A stretch of DNA of 64,000 nt from Roseateles asaccharophilus (GCF_004362405.1 NZ_SNXE01000005.1:1-64000); one strand, 5' to 3'; shown: positions 1 to 11,120, numbered from the stretch's first letter. Numbers and translations: made by a program. The notes: generated by a model not told the origin, from the sequence alone.

Positions 1-83
1 GAGCTCTGGAAGTAAACAACGCTTACACCAGCGGCGACGAGTGGCGCCCACAACCACTGGAGAAGCGCGGCGAGATAGCCCAT
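1..83 (-). CDS. First integron gene-cassette ORF, partial (runs off left edge)
   Basis: Reading the minus strand, an ATG at 83 opens a frame of 27 full codons that stays open to the window edge. It begins MGYLAALLQWLWAPLVAAGV, which is hydrophobic enough to be an N-terminal membrane helix or signal anchor. The ATG lies about 9 bases past the predicted attI crossover (G|TTAAAAC), the usual position for the first gene of an inserted cassette, and it faces away from intI as array genes normally do. The product family cannot be named from 27 residues. It could instead be non-coding sequence of the cassette. The existence of the frame is directly seen; its cassette identity is inferred from position. 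Confidence 0.5.
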   Translation of the reverse strand, partial: MGYLAALLQWLWAPLVAAGVSVVYFQS

Positions 84-85
84 GA

Positions 86-148
86 GTTTTAACGTGATAT
101 GGGGCGACAGGCGCTGCGCCCGAACGTCGGCGAGTGCTGCATAACGTC
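86..148 (-). other. attI: attI-like integron recombination site
   Basis: On the minus strand this stretch follows the layout of class 1 attI. Two direct repeats, GACGTTATGCAGC (148 to 136) and GACGTTCGGGCGC (128 to 116), are followed by a simple site containing GTCGCCCC (108 to 101) and ending in CGTTAAAAC (94 to 86). Class 1 attI has GATGTTATGGAGC, GATGTTACGCAGC, then GTCGCCC and GTTAGGC in the same order (recalled from the family, not searched). The core is GTTAAAA rather than a perfect GTTRRRY. It lies just upstream of intI, and the cassette ORF starts immediately beyond the crossover. Confidence 0.6.
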
Positions 149-164
149 GGGCACGGGCGTGCCC
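149..164. repeat. Perfect inverted repeat between attI and the integrase promoter
   Basis: GGGCACG and CGTGCCC form a perfect 7-bp inverted repeat around a GG centre. It abuts the attI direct repeats and lies about 35 bp upstream of the integrase -35 box. It may be an integrase or regulator site, or part of cassette-promoter control. No thymine run follows, so it does not look like a terminator. Confidence 0.4.
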
Positions 165-197
165 CTAAGTGCTTGATGCAAAACGTTCCCCCTGGGT

Positions 198-226
198 TTG
201 ACTGTATGTTCATACAGCACTAAATT
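198..226 (+). promoter_or_regulatory. Integrase promoter Pint with embedded LexA box
   Basis: TTGACT (198-203) and TAAATT (221-226) are separated by exactly 17 bp, a good sigma-70 promoter pointing into intI. The spacer contains CTGTATGTTCATACAG (202-217), a perfect CTGT-N8-ACAG LexA operator overlapping the -35 box. LexA bound here would block polymerase, so the integrase should be derepressed in the SOS response, as is established for other integron integrases. The likely transcription start is near 233, giving a leader of about 57 bases. Confidence 0.85.
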
Positions 227-289
227 TGCCTGCAAGTCCGGCAGCTTGTTACATCAGCCTTGGTGTTCGCCGGAGTGCAGGAGGGCCCT

Positions 290-1375
290 ATGTTGCCATC
301 AGTTCCTGGCCCTTTTCCAGCGCGCGGCACCCTGCGTCCGCCCGCGGCCGCGGGCTCCGCCTTCAAGCTGCCGCCGCTGCAGGCCGTTCGGCTGCTGGAC
401 CAGCTGCGCGAGCGCATACGCTATCTGCACTACAGCCGGCGCACCGAAGATGTCTACGTTTTCTGGTGCCGTGCCTTCATTCGCTGGCATGGCTTGCGCC
501 ACCCGGCCGAGATGGGCGGGCCGGAGGTGGAGGCCTTTCTGTCCTACCTGGCCGCCGAGCGCGGGCTGGCGCCGTCCACCCACAAGCAGGCGCTGTCGGC
601 CCTGCTCTTTCTCTACGGCAAGGTGCTGGGCATCAACCTGCCCTGGATGCAGGAGATCGGCCGGCCGCGGGTCTCGCGGCGCCTGCCGGTGGTGCTGTCG
701 GTCGAAGAGGTCACTCGGCTGCTGGCGCAGATACCGCCGGGTGAGCACCGCCTGCTGGCGCGCCTGCTCTATGGCACGGGGCTGCGTATCAGCGAGGCCC
801 TGCAACTGCGGGTCAAGGATCTGGACTTTGCCCAGCGCGCACTCATCGTGCGGGCCGGCAAGGGCGGCAAGGACCGGGTGGTGATGCTGCCGCAGGCCCT
901 GCTCACCGAGCTGCGTGAGCAGCTGGGGCGGGCTCGCCTTGTCTGGGCGGCCGATGTCGAGGCCGGCCAGGCCGGCGTGGAGATGCCCTATGCGCTGGAG
1001 CGCAAGTACCCGCGCGCCGGCAGTGCCTGGACCTGGTTCTGGGTCTTTCCGCAAGACCATCTCTCCACCGATCCGCGCAGCGGCCTCATCCGCCGCCACC
1101 ATCTCTACGACCAGACCTTCCAGCGCACCTTCAAGCGGGCCCTGGCGGCGGCGGGCATTGCCAAGCCCGCCACGCCTCACACCCTGCGCCACTGCTTCGC
1201 CACCCACCTGCTGCAAAGCGGCAGCGACATCCGCACCGTGCAGGAGCTGCTGGGGCACTCAGACGTGGCCACCACCATGATCTACACCCATGTGCTCAAG
1301 CTGGGCGGCGGCGCCGTCAGGAGCCCCTTGGATTCCCTGCCTGGCGCCATGCCGCCGCAAAGCGGCTGTTGGTGA
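290..1375 (+). CDS. intI: Integron integrase (tyrosine recombinase)
   Basis: This 361-residue tyrosine recombinase inserts and excises gene cassettes at attI and attC sites. The catalytic set is visible: Arg in [11 protein letters not shown] (about residue 166), [23 protein letters not shown] and the nucleophile Tyr in TMIYTHV (about 332). The segment around residues 235-255 ([19 protein letters not shown]) is the extra patch that separates IntI from XerC/XerD. The ATG at 290 is chosen over upstream TTG/GTG codons because GGAGG sits about 6 bases before it. The protein appears full length and intact. The gene is divergent from the cassette at the left edge and controlled by a LexA-box promoter. 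It is followed by 139 bases without a recognisable feature and then convergent glmS. Confidence 0.95.
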   Translation: MLPSVPGPFPARGTLRPPAAAGSAFKLPPLQAVRLLDQLRERIRYLHYSRRTEDVYVFWCRAFIRWHGLRHPAEMGGPEVEAFLSYLAAERGLAPSTHKQALSALLFLYGKVLGINLPWMQEIGRPRVSRRLPVVLSVEEVTRLLAQIPPGEHRLLARLLYGTGLRISEALQLRVKDLDFAQRALIVRAGKGGKDRVVMLPQALLTELREQLGRARLVWAADVEAGQAGVEMPYALERKYPRAGSAWTWFWVFPQDHLSTDPRSGLIRRHHLYDQTFQRTFKRALAAAGIAKPATPHTLRHCFATHLLQSGSDIRTVQELLGHSDVATTMIYTHVLKLGGGAVRSPLDSLPGAMPPQSGCW

Positions 1376-1514
1376 ACTGCAGCTGTCAGCCTATTGCGGC
1401 CTCCGCTGCGATGCGTCAACAAACAAACAGGCTGGCCGTTACGGCGGCACGCGCTGCACCTCTTGAGTGCTGGACTTCAATCGCAAGAGACTGAAGACGG
1501 GGTCAGGTCTTGCC

Positions 1515-3380
<1,866 letters not shown>

Positions 3381-3556
3381 GGTTTGCTGCTCCCTGCGAT
3401 ACCTTGAGCTTCAGAGGCCGGAGCAGCGGAGTGCCCCGGGAATGGCTCGCATCCTAGGCAGGGGGCAAAATCTTTTGCTTTCAAAATATTGCCGCCAATG
3501 AAATATTCTGTCGCCGTATGAGGTTTATGAAATAATATTTAGAAATACATTTAAAA
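3381..3556. promoter_or_regulatory. AT-rich divergent promoter region between glmS and the Lrp-type gene
   Basis: This 176-bp spacer separates divergent glmS and the Lrp/AsnC regulator. Its right half (about 3470-3556) is strikingly AT-rich against the GC-rich background and carries repeated AATATT/ATATTT tracts. Lrp-family proteins bind such bendable AT-rich DNA, so autoregulation here is plausible. No single operator stands out, and there is no clear Shine-Dalgarno before the ATG at 3557. Confidence 0.45.
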
Positions 3557-4045
3557 ATGAAACCGTCAATCGATCTTGATCCCACCGATTTGCGGGTGCT
3601 GGAGCTGCTGCAGCAGGACGCCGCGCTCAGCAACCAGGAGCTGGCGGCGCGCGCCCATGTCTCGCCGGCCACCTGCCTGCGGCGGGTGCGGCGTCTGGTG
3701 GAGGCGGGCGTGATCGAGCGGCGCGTGGCCCTGCTCTCGCCCGAGAAGCTGGGCGCGGGGCTGACCGCCATCGTGGAGATCACCCTGGACCGCCAGGGCG
3801 CCGAGCATCTGGCGGCCTTCGAGCAGAAGGTGCTGGCCGAGGGCGCGGTGCAGCAGTGCTACCGCGTCTCGCCCGGGCCGGACTTCGTGCTGCTGCTGCA
3901 GGTGCCGGACATGCCGGCCTACCAGGCCCTGGTGCTGCGCCTGTTCACGCAGGACGCGAACGTGCGCAACGTCAAGGCCTTCTTCAGCGTGCTGCGCAGC
4001 AAGTTCGACCCCAGCCTGGACCTGAGCCCGCTGGCGGCCCGCTGA
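3557..4045 (+). CDS. Lrp/AsnC family transcriptional regulator
   Basis: A 162-residue regulator with the standard two-part layout. The N-terminal helix-turn-helix spans about residues 8-60 (LRVLELLQQDAALSNQELAA, then VSPATCLRRVRRLVEAGVI). A C-terminal RAM/AsnC ligand-binding domain follows (about 70-150), where family members bind amino acids and oligomerise. It is divergent from glmS across an AT-rich spacer. The family is certain. The ligand and targets cannot be read from sequence, although the PGPDF and FFSVL elements are typical of the Lrp branch. Confidence 0.92.
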   Translation: MKPSIDLDPTDLRVLELLQQDAALSNQELAARAHVSPATCLRRVRRLVEAGVIERRVALLSPEKLGAGLTAIVEITLDRQGAEHLAAFEQKVLAEGAVQQCYRVSPGPDFVLLLQVPDMPAYQALVLRLFTQDANVRNVKAFFSVLRSKFDPSLDLSPLAAR

Positions 4046-4073
4046 GCCGGGCGCGAGCCGGGCTCTCCCAAGC

Positions 4074-5258
4074 TCAGCCCTGCTTGAGCAGCAGCAGGCC
4101 CTTGAGATAGTCACCCTCGGGGAAGTAGAGGGTTTGCGGATGGTCGGGCGCGGCGGCCACGCGCTCCAGGATGTAGGCATCCACCTGGGCGTCCATGCCG
4201 GCACCGGCCACGATCTTGTGGAAGAGCTCCGGCTCAACCCCGCCCGAGCACGAGAAAGTGAAGAGCAGGCCGCCGGGCGCCAGCAGCTTCAGGCCCAGGC
4301 GGTTGATGTCCTTGTAGGCGCGCGCGGCGCGCTCGGCGTGCGCCGAGGTGGGCGCCAGCTTGGGCGGGTCCAGCACGATGGCATCGAACTGCTCGCCCGC
4401 CGCGATCAGTGCGCGCAGGGTCTTGTTGACATCGGCATCCAGGGCCTCGTGGCGCGCGGCCTCGAAGCCGTTGAGCGCCACATGGGCGCTGGCGCGCGCC
4501 AGGGCCGGGCCCGAGGAGTCCACGCTGATCACGCGCTCGGCCCCGCCGGCCAGGGCCGCGACCGAGAAGCCGCCCGTGTAGCTGAAGCAGTTCAGCACCC
4601 GTTTGCAGCCATGCTGGCGCACCACTTCGGCAAAGCGGCGACGGTTGTCGCGCTGGTCCAGGTAGTAGCCGGTCTTGTGGCCGGTGGCGATGTCCAGGCT
4701 CAGGCGCCAGTCATGCTCGCGGATGGTCAGCTCGGTGGCGCCTTCGCCGGCCAGCCAGCCGGTCTGCTCGGGCAGGCCTTCCAGGGCGCGCACGCTGGCG
4801 TCGGAGCGCTCGTAGAAGCGCTTGAGCCCGGTCTGGCGCAGCAGGGCCTCGACGATCACCGTCTTCCAGCGCTCCACACCGGCCGTGCCGAACTGGGCCA
4901 CCAGGGTGTCGCCATAGCGATCCACGATCAGGCCGGGCAGGCCGTCGGACTCGCCATGCACCAGGCGCACCGCGTCGGAGGGCACGTGCAGGCGCTCGCG
5001 CATGGCCAGGGCGCGGGCGATGCGGCGCTCGAAGAAGGCGGCGTCGATGCGCTCGGCGGCATCAAAGCTCCAGGCCCGCACGCGGATCTGCGAGGCGGGG
5101 CTGAAGGCGGCCCAGGCCAGGAACTCGCCCTCGGCGGACTCCACCCGCACCGTCTCCCCCGGATCGGCCCCGCCCTTGGCGATGGCGCTCTCGAAGACCC
5201 AGGGATGGCGGCGCTGCAGCGAGCGCTCACGGCCCGCGCGAAGACGTATGACTTTCAT
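4074..5258 (-). CDS. rlmI: 23S rRNA (cytosine1962-C5)-methyltransferase RlmI
   Basis: A 394-residue class I methyltransferase of the RlmI/RlmK family, which makes m5C at position 1962 of 23S rRNA. An N-terminal PUA domain (about 1-70, with RRHPWVFESAI) precedes the Rossmann domain. The SAM motif NCFSYTGGFSVAAL is near 215-230, DAIVLDPPKLAPT is near 290, and the catalytic Cys lies in FTFSCSGG near 340. The length matches E. coli RlmI (396). It follows the outer-membrane protein gene by 36 bp on the same strand and may share its transcript. Confidence 0.93.
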   Translation of the reverse strand: MKVIRLRAGRERSLQRRHPWVFESAIAKGGADPGETVRVESAEGEFLAWAAFSPASQIRVRAWSFDAAERIDAAFFERRIARALAMRERLHVPSDAVRLVHGESDGLPGLIVDRYGDTLVAQFGTAGVERWKTVIVEALLRQTGLKRFYERSDASVRALEGLPEQTGWLAGEGATELTIREHDWRLSLDIATGHKTGYYLDQRDNRRRFAEVVRQHGCKRVLNCFSYTGGFSVAALAGGAERVISVDSSGPALARASAHVALNGFEAARHEALDADVNKTLRALIAAGEQFDAIVLDPPKLAPTSAHAERAARAYKDINRLGLKLLAPGGLLFTFSCSGGVEPELFHKIVAGAGMDAQVDAYILERVAAAPDHPQTLYFPEGDYLKGLLLLKQG

Positions 5259-5294
5259 GCCCCGATTGTCTCAGGGCCCGGCGCCGCCGCGCCT

Positions 5295-6854
5295 TCAGCG
5301 CGAGACCGTGCCGAAGGCGTAGCCCAGGGAGACGTTGATCAGGGGCGTGCTCTGGGTCTGGCCGCGCAGGGAGCGCCACTGGCCCACGCCGGTGCGCAGG
5401 CGGATGCGCTCCTGCTGGCCGAACTCCCACTGCGCCCAGGCCTCGGTCTGGGCCGCCGCGCCGCCGGTGATGGCCACGCCGCCGCCGCCGGCCGCGCCCA
5501 CCATCACTTCCGCGCCCACGCGCGGCCCGCGCGCCCAGGGCTTGGCCTGCAGGCCCAGGCCGAAGAGGCCGAAGGAGTAGGCGCCGGCGCTGCCAAAGGC
5601 CGCGCTGCCGGCCTGGGCCACGCCATAGACATGCTCGCTCAGGTCCCGGGTCATGACCATGGCCAGATGGCCCACGCTTTCCTGGCGGCCGTCCTTGAAC
5701 TTCACCTTGTTCAGATGCTGCAGGCTGGCATACACCGTCTGGGTGCGCAGCACGCCCGGCGCCTCATTGGGCTGGCCAAAGCTGCCTGCGCCTTGGTCCA
5801 GGGGCATGCCCAAGGACAGGCGGGCATAGGTGGACTTGAAGCTGCCGGTCAGGGAGCCCATCACGCCCGCGTCCAGATGCAGGCTGGGGCCCCAGGGCGT
5901 TTTCCAGCGCAGGGTGGGGCCGCCCTTGACCAGCCAGCCATTGCCGGTGTCGATATCGCCGCCGCCGCCCAGGCCGGTGGCCACATGCCAGCCGGCGCGG
6001 AAATTCTTGCTGCCCAGGCCATAGTCCTGGCCCAGGGTGGCCAGCACCTCCATATAGCCGTCGGCGCCGCCCTGGGCGGCGCCCGCGGCTTCCAGGCCCC
6101 ACCAGGCGCCCTCGGTCACATACTGGCGCAGCACCGCGCCGGCCTTGCCCATGCGCTTGGCGGGCGCGCCACTGCGGTTCTTGGCACCGGAGCGTGGGCT
6201 GTAGACGCCGGCACTCAGGCTGATCTCATCCAAACCCATGCCGCTGCGGCGCAGGGTCTCCACCCGGCGGCCCGAGGCCGTGGGCGCGTAGCTCACAAAG
6301 CCGTCCGAGTAGCCCAGCACAAAGCCCAGGGTGGTGTCGCGCACATTGCCGCGCCCGTTGGGGAAGTCCGTGTGCGCCAGGGCCAGGCCGCCGTACCAGT
6401 TGCCGAGCTCGCGCCGCAGCGAGAGCTCGGGGCGCAGCATCAGGCCGCCGCCAAAGCGCACCTTGTCCGAGCTCAGGCCGCCGCCCGCGCCGGCATAGAG
6501 GCTGGCCGCGGCATGCAGGTCCGGCCCCAGGCGCCAGCGCCGCTGGGCGGTGAAGCCCACGGTGAAGATGCCGCCGAAATTGCCCTTGGCCGCCCCGTAG
6601 AAACCGGGGCCTATGCCCCAGTCCTCGTTCATGGCCACCAGGTAGTTGGCGCCCAGCAGGGCGATGCGCTCCTGGGTGGGCATTTTCAGCGGGGTCCAGT
6701 TCAGCTCGATGGCGGCGGGCTGGGCCTGCAGAAAGCCCGGGCGGGGCAGGGGGGCGGCGGAGTCGGTCGTGCTCTGTGCCAGCGCTGGGGCGGCTAGGCA
6801 GAGCAGGGCCAAGAGCGGCAGGAGGGGGAAGGGCATGCGTCGCATCGGGTTCAT
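5295..6854 (-). CDS. Predicted outer-membrane beta-barrel protein, uncharacterised
   Basis: A 519-residue protein with a clear signal peptide (MRRMPFPLLPLLALLCLAAPALA, cleavage near residue 26). The rest is rich in glycine and alternating aromatic/hydrophobic stretches typical of amphipathic strands (for example WYGGLALAHTDF, GWHVATGLGGGGDI) and ends in Arg. I do not recognise the family. The ATG overlaps the xerC stop (TGATG), so it is translationally coupled to xerC at the end of the dapF operon. Nothing in the sequence assigns a substrate or pathway. Confidence 0.8.
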   Translation of the reverse strand: MNPMRRMPFPLLPLLALLCLAAPALAQSTTDSAAPLPRPGFLQAQPAAIELNWTPLKMPTQERIALLGANYLVAMNEDWGIGPGFYGAAKGNFGGIFTVGFTAQRRWRLGPDLHAAASLYAGAGGGLSSDKVRFGGGLMLRPELSLRRELGNWYGGLALAHTDFPNGRGNVRDTTLGFVLGYSDGFVSYAPTASGRRVETLRRSGMGLDEISLSAGVYSPRSGAKNRSGAPAKRMGKAGAVLRQYVTEGAWWGLEAAGAAQGGADGYMEVLATLGQDYGLGSKNFRAGWHVATGLGGGGDIDTGNGWLVKGGPTLRWKTPWGPSLHLDAGVMGSLTGSFKSTYARLSLGMPLDQGAGSFGQPNEAPGVLRTQTVYASLQHLNKVKFKDGRQESVGHLAMVMTRDLSEHVYGVAQAGSAAFGSAGAYSFGLFGLGLQAKPWARGPRVGAEVMVGAAGGGGVAITGGAAAQTEAWAQWEFGQQERIRLRTGVGQWRSLRGQTQSTPLINVSLGYAFGTVSR

Positions 6855-7789
6855 CAGACGGGGCTTTTCTTCTTGGCGCGCGGATGGGCGGCGTCGTAGA
6901 CCTTGGCCAGGTGCTGGAAGTCCAGCTTGGTATAGACCTGGGTGGTGGTGATATGGGCGTGGCCCAGCAGTTCCTGCACCGCACGCAGGTCGCCGCTGGA
7001 CTGCAGCACATGGGAGGCGAAGGAGTGGCGCAGCATATGCGGATGCACATGGCTGGGCATGCCGGCGGCCAGGGCCCGGGCCTTGAGCATCTGGCGAATC
7101 TGGTCGGCACTCAGGCGGCCGCCGCGCCGGCCCACGAAGAGCGCGGGCTCCTCGGGCCGGGCCAGGGTCGGGCGCTGGGTCAGCCAGACCTGCAGGGCCA
7201 GGGCGGCGGCGCGGCCCAGGGGTAGGCTGCGGCGCTTCTCGCCCTTGCCCAGCACCTGGATCTCGCCGCCCGCCGCATCCACCCAGCCCCGCGCCGCGCG
7301 CGAGGCCTGGGCGTCCAGCCCCACCAGCTCACCCACGCGCAGGCCGCAGCCATAGAGCAGTTCCACGATGCAGGCGTCCCGGGCCTCCAGGCGCGGGTCC
7401 TGCTGGGCATCGGCATGTTCGGCCAGTTGCACGGCGGCGTCCACACCTAAGGCCTTGGGCAGGGGCTTGGCGGCCTTGGGTGCGCGCAGGCCGTCGATGG
7501 GGTTGTGGCTCACCAGGCGCTCGCCGCCCAGCCAGCGGTAGAGGCCGCGCCAGGCCGAGAGCTCCAGCGCCAGGCTGCGCGGCGAGAGGCCCTGGCCATG
7601 CAGGCGGGCCACCCAGCGCCGGGCCTGGGCCTGCTGCAGCTGCAGCAGCGCCACGCCATCCTGCTCGGCCAGGTCTTGCAGGCGTTGCAGCGCGTCCCGG
7701 TAGAGGCTCAGCGTGCGCGCGGCCAGGCGGCGCTGCACACGCGCATGCTCCAGATAGCGCTGCAGGGGATCAGTCAGCGCCGCCGCCAT
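6854..7789 (-). CDS. xerC: Site-specific tyrosine recombinase XerC
   Basis: A 311-residue recombinase that works with XerD at dif to resolve chromosome dimers. The N-terminal SAM-like DNA-binding domain covers about 1-95 and the catalytic domain the rest. Catalytic residues are seen in LLYGCGLRVGELVGL (Arg), HPHMLRHSFASH (His-x-x-Arg) and LLGHAHITTTQVYTKL (His and Tyr). The ATG at 7789 ([13 protein letters not shown]) lies inside the last 20 bases of the DUF484 gene, indicating coupling. The order dapF-DUF484-xerC matches that in other proteobacteria and supports XerC over XerD. It lacks the IntI-specific patch present in the intI product at 290. Confidence 0.93.
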   Translation of the reverse strand: MAAALTDPLQRYLEHARVQRRLAARTLSLYRDALQRLQDLAEQDGVALLQLQQAQARRWVARLHGQGLSPRSLALELSAWRGLYRWLGGERLVSHNPIDGLRAPKAAKPLPKALGVDAAVQLAEHADAQQDPRLEARDACIVELLYGCGLRVGELVGLDAQASRAARGWVDAAGGEIQVLGKGEKRRSLPLGRAAALALQVWLTQRPTLARPEEPALFVGRRGGRLSADQIRQMLKARALAAGMPSHVHPHMLRHSFASHVLQSSGDLRAVQELLGHAHITTTQVYTKLDFQHLAKVYDAAHPRAKKKSPV

Positions 7790-8480
7790 CGCGGAGCGCG
7801 TCCGGTGGCAGCAGGCGCACCAGGCCCGCGCTGGCCAGCTCGCCGATGCGAGCCAGAAACTCCGTGCCCATCTCCGCGGTGTAGCGGGTCGGGTCGGGCG
7901 AGCCCAGTACCAGCAGGCCAAAGGCCTGGGCCGGCTTGCCATGGCTCAGCGGGATCAGGGCCAGGGATGTGGCGCCATGACTCTGCTCGTCGGAGAGCCA
8001 GCGCGCGGCCTCGAAACCCGAGTTCACGCCGCAATAGGGCTGGTTCAGGCTCTTGGCGAAGCTTTTCACGTCCTGGCTCACCGGCTGGGCGAACTCGGAC
8101 TGGGCATGGGCCGCATCCACGCCCCACAGCCGCAGGCCGGCCAAGGGAATCATGAACTCGTGGCGCAGTCGCTCCAGCAGCACCACGGGCACCTGGGCCG
8201 GGTCCTGGGTGCGCATCAGGGCCAGGGTCCAGCGGTGCAGGCGGTCGGCGATGGAGACATTCTCCTGGCCGTTGCGGATCATCTCCATGATCTTCTGCTC
8301 CAGGCCCTTGATCTTGTCGCGCAGCATCTCGGCCTGACGCTCCTGCAGCGAGACCGCGCGCTGGCCGTGGGGGTGGCTCAGCTGGACGCTGGCCAGCAGC
8401 TCGGCATGGCGCTCGAAGAAGCCCGGCGTGTTGGCCAGGAAGTCGGCGATGTCCTGCTCGGTAATGCCCTCAATGCTCAC
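7770..8480 (-). CDS. DUF484 family protein
   Basis: A 236-residue cytoplasmic protein of the DUF484 family, predicted to carry a GAF-like domain. The N-terminus ([20 protein letters not shown]) and the coiled stretch [19 protein letters not shown] near residues 50-70 are characteristic. The GTG start at 8480 overlaps the dapF stop (GTGA), and its 3' end overlaps xerC. Its function is unknown, and the conserved dapF-DUF484-xerC linkage is the only contextual clue. Confidence 0.9.
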   Translation of the reverse strand: MSIEGITEQDIADFLANTPGFFERHAELLASVQLSHPHGQRAVSLQERQAEMLRDKIKGLEQKIMEMIRNGQENVSIADRLHRWTLALMRTQDPAQVPVVLLERLRHEFMIPLAGLRLWGVDAAHAQSEFAQPVSQDVKSFAKSLNQPYCGVNSGFEAARWLSDEQSHGATSLALIPLSHGKPAQAFGLLVLGSPDPTRYTAEMGTEFLARIGELASAGLVRLLPPDALRDGGGAD

Positions 8481-9346
8481 AGCGTGATCTCTCCATCAAA
8501 AACTCGCTCGGCCGGGCCCGTCATCAGCACCGGTGCCTGCAGGCCCTGGCTCAGGCCGGCCCACTCAATCGTCAGCAGGCCGCCCAGGGCCTGCACATCC
8601 ACGCGCTCGTCCAGCCAGCCCAGGCGGATGCCGGCCACCACGGCCGCGCAGGCCCCGGTGCCACAGGCCAGGGTCTCGCCCGCGCCGCGCTCGAACACGC
8701 GCAGCTTCACATGGCTGCGGTCCAGAATCTGCATAAAGCCGGCGTTGACCCGGCGCGGGAAGGCCGCATGCGACTCCACGCGCGGGCCCAGGCTCAGCAC
8801 CGGTGCCGTGTCCACATCGGCCACGCGCTGCACCGCATGCGGATTGCCCATGGACAGCACCGCCACCTCGCAGTCCAGACCGGGCAGGCCCCAGAGCTCG
8901 AAGCCGCCGGCCAAGCTGCCCTCGCGGCGCGCGCTCAGGCCCACGGGCTCGAAGGGCACGCGCGCCAGCTCGAACACCGGCGCGCCCATGTCCACCGTGA
9001 CCCGGCCGTCCTCGCGCAGGCGCAGCTCCAGCAGGGCATTGACCGTCTCCACGCGGATGCTGCGCTTGTCGGAGAGGCCCTTGTCCGCCACATAGCGCAC
9101 GAAGCAGCGCGCGCCATTGCCGCAGTGCTCCACCTCGTCGCCGTCGTTGTTGAAGATGCGGTAGCGGAAGTCCACGCCCGGGGTGGCGCTCTTCTCGATC
9201 ACCAGGATCTGATCGCAGCCCACACCAAAGCGGCGGTCGCCCAGGCGGCGCAGCTGCGCGGCGTCCAGGCTCAGGGGCTGCTCGGTGGCGTCGATGACCA
9301 CGAAGTCATTGCCCGCGCCCTGCATCTTGGTGAATCGCACTTTCAT
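8477..9346 (-). CDS. dapF: Diaminopimelate epimerase
   Basis: Interconverts LL- and meso-diaminopimelate for lysine and peptidoglycan synthesis. The 289-residue protein starts [19 protein letters not shown]. The two active-site cysteines lie in HCGNGARCF (about residue 77) and [10 protein letters not shown] (about 225). The start at 9346 is fixed by this conserved N-terminus; a longer in-frame extension upstream is antisense to the acyltransferase gene. The stop overlaps the DUF484 GTG. It lies 32 bp after the downstream acyltransferase gene on the same strand, so it probably belongs to the same operon. Confidence 0.96.
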   Translation of the reverse strand: MKVRFTKMQGAGNDFVVIDATEQPLSLDAAQLRRLGDRRFGVGCDQILVIEKSATPGVDFRYRIFNNDGDEVEHCGNGARCFVRYVADKGLSDKRSIRVETVNALLELRLREDGRVTVDMGAPVFELARVPFEPVGLSARREGSLAGGFELWGLPGLDCEVAVLSMGNPHAVQRVADVDTAPVLSLGPRVESHAAFPRRVNAGFMQILDRSHVKLRVFERGAGETLACGTGACAAVVAGIRLGWLDERVDVQALGGLLTIEWAGLSQGLQAPVLMTGPAERVFDGEITL

Positions 9347-9378
9347 CGCTGAATTATCGCCCTGTGGCGAGCCTGGAC

Positions 9379-10266
9379 TCAGTAGAGAGAAGCTTGGCCG
9401 TCGGGGCGCGTCTTGAAGCGCTTGTGCACCCACAGGTACTGGGCCGGCTGCTGCCGGATGCGCGTCTCCAGCCAGTGGTTCAGACGCAGGGCGTCGGCCT
9501 CGGCGTCGGCGCTGGGATAGTCCTCCCAGGGGGCCTCGAGCTCGACCTCGTAGCCCTGTCCGCCCGGCAGCATGGTGATCACCACCGGCTGGATCTTCAT
9601 CTTGAGGCTGTAGGCCATGCGGCCCGGCGCCAGAAGGGTGCAGGCGGGGACGCCGAAGAAGGGGATGAAGGCCGAGTCCTTGGCGCCGAAGTCCATGTCC
9701 GGCAGGTTCACGAAGGCATAGCCTTGGCGGATCAGGCGCAGCACGGGGCGTATGCCGTCCTGGCGATCGAACAGGGCATTGGTGCCAAAGCGTGAGCGGC
9801 CTGCCAGCATGCGGGCGTCGAAAACCGGATTGCTCTGGGTCTGGTAGATGCTCACGCCGGGATTGCTCTGGTTGAGCATCAGGGCCGGGCTGACCCATTC
9901 CAGACCCACGAAATGAGGTGTCAGCCACATCACGGGCGCCTCGCTGCGCTCGGCGTAATGCACATCGCCCTTGATGCGCACCAGGCGCCGCAGCCGCTCG
10001 GGCGAGGCAAACCAGAGCAGGCCGCGTTCCAGCAGACTGCGCCCCAGCCAGGCAAAGTGTTCCCGCGCCAGGGCCTGGCGCTCCTCGGCACGCTTCTCGG
10101 GAAAGCAGAGCTCCAGATTGCGCAGGGCCACGCGGCGGCGAGATCCGGCCAGGCGCCAGAGCAGGGCGCCCAGGCCGCGGCCCAAGCAGGCCTGCCAGGA
10201 CAGGGGCAGGAAATGCAGCAGCCAGATCAGGCCGATGAAGGCGTGGCTGGCGAGTCGGGCGGCCAT
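9379..10266 (-). CDS. LpxL/HtrB-family lipid A acyltransferase (second copy)
   Basis: A 295-residue member of the lysophospholipid acyltransferase family that adds secondary acyl chains to lipid A precursors at the inner membrane. A single N-terminal hydrophobic segment (about 5-25) anchors it. The catalytic HX4D/E block appears as [10 protein letters not shown] (about residue 115), and the C-terminal [13 protein letters not shown] is the family signature. Its ATG overlaps the stop of the upstream paralogue (TGATG), so the two are coupled. Whether it is LpxL- or LpxM-like cannot be settled by eye. Confidence 0.9.
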   Translation of the reverse strand: MAARLASHAFIGLIWLLHFLPLSWQACLGRGLGALLWRLAGSRRRVALRNLELCFPEKRAEERQALAREHFAWLGRSLLERGLLWFASPERLRRLVRIKGDVHYAERSEAPVMWLTPHFVGLEWVSPALMLNQSNPGVSIYQTQSNPVFDARMLAGRSRFGTNALFDRQDGIRPVLRLIRQGYAFVNLPDMDFGAKDSAFIPFFGVPACTLLAPGRMAYSLKMKIQPVVITMLPGGQGYEVELEAPWEDYPSADAEADALRLNHWLETRIRQQPAQYLWVHKRFKTRPDGQASLY

Positions 10267-11120
10267 CAAGCAGCTCCCCCGGTCTCGAGACCGCGCGGTT
10301 GCTTGTAGCGGTGATAGCCCCAGAGGTACTGCTGTGGCGCCTGGCGGATCAGACCCTCCATGGCCCGATTGATCAGGGTTGCCGCCTGCTCGGGCGAAGC
10401 CTCGGAGGGGATGGTCGGGCCGGCCTGCACATGAATCACATAGCCGCGACCCTGCGCGAGTCTTTCCCCCCAGAGCAGCATCAGGGGTGCCCCGCTTTGC
10501 ACGGCGAGCTTGGCGGCCAGAGTCATGGTGTAGGCCGGACGGCCGAAGAAGGGGGCCCAGACGCCCAGGCCCTCCGGCGGGACTTGATCGGGCAGCAGTC
10601 CAATGGCCTGGCCCTGGCGCAGCGCGCGCAGCATCTGGCGCACGCCCGCCAGATTGGCCGGGGCGGTGGCCAGGTGTTCGCGTTCGCGAGCGCCCTCCAT
10701 CAGCGCGCGCATCCAGGCCTTGCGAGCCGGGCGGAACAGCACGGTGATGGGCATGCGCCGCCCGAAGCGTTCCGCAAAGGCCCGGGCCGTGACCTCGAAG
10801 CAGCCCAGATGCGGGGTCAGCAAGACCATGCCCCGCCCTTCGGCCAGGCGGCTCTCGATGAGCTCGGCGCCCTGCCAGCGCACCAGCTCGCCGAGGGCTT
10901 GGTGGCGCTGCCAGAGCCAGGGCAGCTCGGTGACCATGCGTCCTGCCTGGGCAATGGCCGGGCGTGCTTGCGCCGCAGGCAGCCCCGCCTGGCGGACCTG
11001 GGCCTGGAAGCGCTGGCGATAGCTGGGTGAGAGGGCGTAGCTCAACCAGCCGGCGAGGCTGCCCAGGGCGTGCAAAAGCCACAATGGGCAGCGCGCCATC
11101 AAGCGGAAGACCAACAACAT
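10266..11120 (-). CDS. LpxL/HtrB-family lipid A acyltransferase (first copy)
   Basis: A 284-residue paralogue of the adjacent acyltransferase, with an N-terminal membrane segment ([20 protein letters not shown]), the HX4E motif in [13 protein letters not shown] near residue 105, and [14 protein letters not shown] near the C-terminus. It heads the operon that continues through dapF and xerC. The ATG at 11120 lacks a strong Shine-Dalgarno; the Met at codon 8 is an alternative. The gene diverges from metK, whose -10 box lies only 7 bp away. Confidence 0.9.
   Translation of the reverse strand: MLLVFRLMARCPLWLLHALGSLAGWLSYALSPSYRQRFQAQVRQAGLPAAQARPAIAQAGRMVTELPWLWQRHQALGELVRWQGAELIESRLAEGRGMVLLTPHLGCFEVTARAFAERFGRRMPITVLFRPARKAWMRALMEGAREREHLATAPANLAGVRQMLRALRQGQAIGLLPDQVPPEGLGVWAPFFGRPAYTMTLAAKLAVQSGAPLMLLWGERLAQGRGYVIHVQAGPTIPSEASPEQAATLINRAMEGLIRQAPQQYLWGYHRYKQPRGLETGGAA

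Noticed and set aside
1376-1514. An attC site or second integron boundary after intI
   Set aside because: No GTTRRRY/RYYYAAC pair that would fold as attC was found. Cassettes are expected on the other side of intI.
4134-6797. An 887-codon plus-strand open frame
   Set aside because: Antisense to rlmI and the outer-membrane protein gene, with no recognisable motif and mirrored GC-rich composition.
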